A DNA stretch of 64,000 nt from Parascedosporium putredinis (Eukaryota; Ascomycota; Sordariomycetes; Microascales; Microascaceae): the NCBI GenBank assembly GCA_949357655.1, contig CASHTG010000011.1, positions 806,001 through 870,000 on the forward strand, read 5' to 3'. The position numbers and the translations under genes were made by a program. Positions 59,799 to 64,000 of the stretch are shown in pieces. The number at the start of each line of letters is the position of its first letter. Position 1 is the first letter of the stretch. The notes under the pieces were generated by a model. That model was given only the letters and a program-made list of their open reading frames with translations, made no database searches and had not been told where the DNA came from.

Positions 59799-61692
59799 AG
59801 ACGGGGAATGAGCGGTGTTCACATCACCCATGGCGAGCTCGTCCCGCGTCTCCCCGCTTTTCTTGGAAGCAAAACAAAACGCAATGGTCAAACTTCCTGT
59901 CCATTCTCGCGCTTGTCCTCTTCCCCCATACGAAACCTACCCCCTCCTCCCTCTCCTTCCTCACACACCCTATATGTATATTATCTCGCGGATCGGGGAC
60001 CAACCTGCACATCAGACGATGATAGAAAAGACAAACCCCCAACAAGGGGAAGGGAACCGGAGATACGCGTTCTATATGACATAGTTGGCTGCGCGGACGT
60101 CACCACACCGCCTACCTTAGCCACTCTTGACCTCCTTGTACTCCTCGCTTTCGTCTGTCTACAGAATATCCATTATCTTCACACTTCCGCCATCATGTTT
60201 TTATTCCTGCTCTTTCTGAAACAACATCGCAATGGGTGGAAAAAAGCTTGCTCATCTTCTTATAATGGGGGTTTACTTGTCTTTTTTTCTCCTCACTTCT
60301 TCACATTATTCTCGACCGCTTTTTCTTCTCCGTCCTTTTCATCCTCTTAACCATCATTCCTAGCTACTCTTTTTTTCTTGTTCTCTTTTACTCCTCCAAC
60401 TTGACTCGAATTGGCTTTTTCTTGGAAACGGAGGGGTGCGACTAAGGGTGTGGTAGGATAAGTTGGGCGAACTGTTTTTTTCTTTTTTTCTCAAATGGGA
60501 ACACTGGGAGGGAGGGGCTATATCGGATCGGTCTTTTGCGCCTTTGGCTTTCTTTGCGTTAAATCTATCTTCTAACCTTTATTATTATTATTCCTCTTTT
60601 TTTTTTTCTCCGCTTGCACTTCATCTTCTCCTCTTCGCCTATGTTGATATGACCTAGGTACTTCCCCCTGTCTTGTCTGTTTTTCTTCCGCGCCTCTACA
60701 GTCTGACAATCTGCTTGCTGTGTCGCCTTTTTAGGTTCCCCCTCGTGGGTTTATTCGGGGCCTCAGCTCTTTCCTTGTCTTCCTCTATATATATATATAT
60801 ATCCATGATATCCATTACCCACCCTTTGCTCGCCTCTTTTCCCCCTCGCGATACCATCCCTTTTCTCTATCGCCATGGCTGTATGCTCTTCTGATTCGGC
60901 CCTGGCTATCCTCCCTTCCCTCTTATTTTCAGTTTCTATTCACCTTTCGTTTTCCTGAGGAAGTGGTGTCGAGGGAGCGGTGGTGCTTTTAGTTTTTTTA
61001 GTTCTTTTCGATCCCGTTCCTCGATTCAGAATCCCTTTTTCCCCTTCTTCTTTCCGCCTTCAGCACTTGTTTCCTGATACCAGAGATATCCATGCCTTGG
61101 AGATCACGCAAGGAAGAGAAAGAAATCAAGCACAGTTCTAATCTAAGATCAATTCTGTGTTCCCATCTCCGTAATTGAATCCAAGCTTTGATCTGATGTC
61201 CATTTTCAGGAGTTTTCGATGTCTCCGAAGTCAACACACTCCTCTCCTTACACGTAACATGGAGACTGTCAAGGTTCTCTTTTAACGGAATGCACCAAAG
61301 ACTTGTCGCGCACTTCAAAAGTTAGGTCGCTGGAAGGATATAGTCTTTATTTTACTATTTTTCATCTTCGCTAGCTATGTTAAACTGATAAGCAGTTCAC
61401 CTGCACTGAACCATGCCCACTCGCCTATACAAAAGCAGGGAGGTGCTTGTCTTATAGCCAAACGCTGTCCAGAACTCCGACGCAACACTAAAAAGGAGAT
61501 AGGAGGAAGGTGTATATGTATATATCTATTATGTATAAAGAAATGTGAATATTAGAAAAACGGCTAGTACAGCTGCTGTACACGCGTTGCTCATTATCGT
61601 CGTAGTCATCAGGGGCTCCTTTTGCGGGCCTCTTCTGGGGAGGAAAAATAAAAGTAAAGAAAGCCGATAGAAGGGTGAGTAGGGGGCATGTT
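59799..61692. other. convergent intergenic region, T-rich
   Basis: 3' flanks of the capping-enzyme and sulfite-oxidase genes. Strong T-rich blocks occur at 60285-60380 and 60470-60620, and a TA dinucleotide run at 60786-60802. No supported gene. Confidence 0.6.
60786..60802 (+). repeat. (TA)8 microsatellite
   Basis: About eight TA units between T-rich blocks in the 3' flank region. Confidence 0.85.
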
Positions 61693-63536
61693 TTATTTCC
61701 TACACTCGGTGCAGACAGAGACGCGGTGCCAGGCCGTCGCCAAATTCCCTCGCAGGTTATAAATGCCTTCGTGGTGCTCGGGCTGGGAGCTGTAGACCTC
61801 GTCGGTAGCCTTGACCACGACCGTAGAACACCACTTATCACCCCGCTGCTCGTCCATGGGCAGTTGGGTATCGTAGCGCCACCGCTGCCAGATCCAATTC
61901 TTTCTCCCTTTGCAGGGCGACTCGCCGTCGTCTCCTCTAGGAGCGCAATCGTCAATTAGTTCAGCCTGGTCCCACGTCTTGCCGTTGTCCAGCGAGACGT
62001 CCACCCTCACAATCTTTTGCCGCCCCCTGAAAAGGCGTAGCCCTGTAGCGTCGCAATCTTCTCTGGCAAGTCCGGATCGCTGCAGTCCACGGGCCCGTCG
62101 TTTTGGACCTTGATGGAGGTTATGGCGCTCGTAATGGGCATCTCCTGGATGGCAGGAGCGCTGTCCCAGTCGGCGGCACCGCCCACGTTGGGACCAAAGA
62201 GCTTGTAGTCCCGGCGCTGCCACTGTGAAGGGCTCTCCTCGTCGGAAAGCACAATTTTGCTTAGCCACTTGACTGATCGCGCAGCCACCGTCCCAGGAAC
62301 GAGCGCGCGGAGGGGAAGCCATGGTCGCGGGGGAGGGGTTCTCCATTCATGCCATAGGCGAGTAAAACGTCAGCGCGAGGATCGACGACGGTGTCCAGCG
62401 GTATCGACGATCCATAGGCTTCCAGCCCAGAAAACCACACGTGCTTGGCGCCGGTGTCGCCGCCATCTCGGTGCTTCTCCACGGGGAAACCAGCATCCTT
62501 GAGCACGTCGACGAGACGAACGCCCTCCCATTCGGCCGAGGAGATACCACCTACGTTCCACTGAAGGCCATTCGTTTTCAGACCTGCATTTGTCATATGC
62601 TTGCGCCTATTTCCCGAGCACTGGAGCGTAGCCGTAACTTTGTAAGCTGGGAACTTCTCCCTCAACTCTTGCAGTGTGTAGGATTTAATTTCTCCGTCGG
62701 GTAACTCGATGGTGACGGCATGGTCAGCTCCAGTGCCGTCAATCTGGGGAACCCACATGTGGTTTCGGACGTAAAAGAGGTCATTCGGGGTAAGGAAGCT
62801 AGCGGCCAGGTCATCTCCGGGAGTTTCGGCGTTGCGGGGTTTCTGAGTTAGCGTGAGGAGGCTAGGGTGCCTCTCGGGATCTTGTAAGAAGGGATCTTCA
62901 ATCTTATCCTGAGGGAGCTTCCCATCTACAAGATCCTCGGTGGCGACGTAACCAATCAGGTAGGTCTCTAATATATCCCGAACATAGGGCTGTTTGTGGA
63001 TAGCAAAGATGTCCCAGAAGACATCAATGCTGCCTCCGGCGGCTCTTAATATAACCTCGCCACCGGGGTGGGCAGGTATCCAGTCCGTGATATCGTACAC
63101 CTTGTCCCCATACGTCACCCAAGGCCGGTCAGAATCGGCGCCGTGGCTTCTGACTTCCGAGATGCGGTATCGCGGACGGCTCGGGTCCCGGCCATCCGAA
63201 TCCGCTCTGGGGTTAAGCGAGGAGTGTGGAGCGAATGCTGCATCCGCGCGGAGAGGACGGGCGAGGTATGTATATGCAACGACAGCAACAATGACACAGC
63301 TAGTGGCCAGCAAGGGAATCTTGGCCCTCGCCTTTGAGTCGTTTTTGGCCCCGGGGAGGAGGGGATCGAGGGGATGGGTGACTGATTGAGGCGCTATTCT
63401 TCGTTGACCAAGACAAGGGCCGCCGTTTCGTTATATGCGTCGTCCTGAAAGCATCACAGCAGCTTCTCCGAGCTTGGGCGCCACCAGCGCCAACGACCCG
63501 GGACAGAAGCACGCAAGCCCTGCCGGGGACCGCCAT
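61693..63536 (-). CDS. Sulfite oxidase, mitochondrial, with cytochrome b5 domain (frame breaks)
   Basis: Molybdenum enzyme that oxidises sulfite to sulfate. The ATG at 63536 opens an Arg-rich, acid-free N-terminus (MAVPGRACVLLSRVVGAGG, then THITKRRPLSWSTKN) that fits a mitochondrial presequence. A hydrophobic segment follows (SCVIVAVVAYTYLARPL, about residues 79-95), which resembles the anchor of intermembrane-space proteins. The cytochrome b5 domain has HPGG at about 157-160 and a second heme His in IFAIHKQ at about 181. The Mo-cofactor domain has YVRNHMWVP and the cofactor Cys in ATLQCSGNRRKHM (about 307). The dimer domain ends in WHRVSVCTECRK. The frame breaks in the C/G runs 63349-63373 (two bases), at G4 62312-62315 and at C5 62023-62027 (one base each). 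With these it is 615 residues, intronless. There are no neighbours of sulfur metabolism. Confidence 0.92.
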
Positions 63537-64000
63537 TGTCCACCAACTCACTAAAGGCTGGAGTGAGTGTAAATCGAGAGGGGTTTTCTTGAGAAACGAA
63601 TTTGTGTGAGGTGAAGATCAAGGTGCGTTTTTCGCTCCCCAACCACTGAATAGGTGTGATATTTCGGCAGCGTCTGATAGATGTAAAGAAAGAATTACCA
63701 GGTCTGACTCAACCTTCGGAGAGAAGTCGAGCGTCGGACCCTGCGATAATTGGCTAGCCTCTACCCAGAACTTCGAGGGTGTCAAGGGGAGACTGGGAAC
63801 CACCGTGGTGACTAGAAAATAAAGGATAGAGGAATGAGGCGTTGAGGCGTTGGGAAATGTTCGAGGTCACGAGCTCCGACAGATTTCAGCAATCATGGAG
63901 CGTCTGACAAGGGGTACGGTCCCAGTGTTGAGGACACAATGTGCAAGGTACAAGCGTTATATCGTGAGATTGAAACAAGAGGTTGAGCACCTGCCTGGCG
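63537..64000. other. upstream flank of sulfite oxidase
   Basis: No gene seen up to the window edge. It is the promoter side of the sulfite-oxidase gene; a neighbouring gene may begin beyond the edge. Confidence 0.55.

Noticed and set aside
1..64000. A secondary-metabolite or other multi-gene cluster
   Set aside because: The genes are unrelated housekeeping, transport and secreted functions; no synthase, tailoring enzymes or cluster regulator is present.

Overview
The window is nuclear DNA from a filamentous ascomycete (Pezizomycotina, probably Sordariomycetes or a close class). The reasons are short GT-AG introns with CTAAC/CTAAT-type branch points, GC-rich coding sequence with C/G in third positions, pyrimidine-rich leaders, and typical fungal families: a Cu-only SOD-like secreted protein, a MARVEL-domain protein, a TRK K+ transporter, GH18, and an NWD-NACHT-WD40 protein. 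The class is an inference; I saw no species-specific marker. No tRNA, rRNA, CRISPR or bacterial-type element was found.

Layout. 1-5 kb: a secreted Gly/Asn-rich repeat protein (+) and a SOD-like secreted protein with an acidic Cys-repeat tail (-). 8.9-9.7 kb: Nudix hydrolase (-). 14.7-16.1 kb: single-pass membrane protein with an apple/PAN-like domain (+). 18.0-18.7 kb: conserved fungal protein of unknown function (+). 19.2-21.6 kb: DNA polymerase kappa (+). 22.0-24.4 kb: TRK potassium transporter (-). 25.8-26.6 kb: ER FKBP-type prolyl isomerase with a 12-nt last exon encoding a KDEL-type tail (-). 31.7-33.7 kb: small Ser-rich protein (+) and an RPEL-repeat protein (-). 36.2-38.3 kb: decayed NLR-type gene (+). 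43.3-54.0 kb: MARVEL protein (+), GH18 chitinase (-), JIP5 (-), RPN2 (-). 56.7-59.8 kb: mRNA 5'-triphosphatase CET1 (+). 61.7-63.5 kb: mitochondrial sulfite oxidase (-). Long gene-poor tracts lie between (5.1-8.9, 9.7-14.7, 26.6-31.7, 33.7-36.2, 38.3-43.3 kb).

The dominant signal at window scale is that 14 of the 16 gene models, including probably essential ones (RPN2, CET1, JIP5), carry frame breaks. Each break closes when one or two bases are added, nearly always a C or G in a C/G run of 3-6. With those bases counted, exon phases agree across every intron and every model reaches its stop in frame. I read this as systematic loss of bases at C/G homopolymers in the assembly, not as biology. 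The decayed NLR at 36-38 kb is different: it has stop codons, a lost P-loop and internal deletions that base loss does not explain. The genes are unrelated housekeeping and secretory functions; I see no biosynthetic cluster or operon-like system, and no convincing new multi-gene system.
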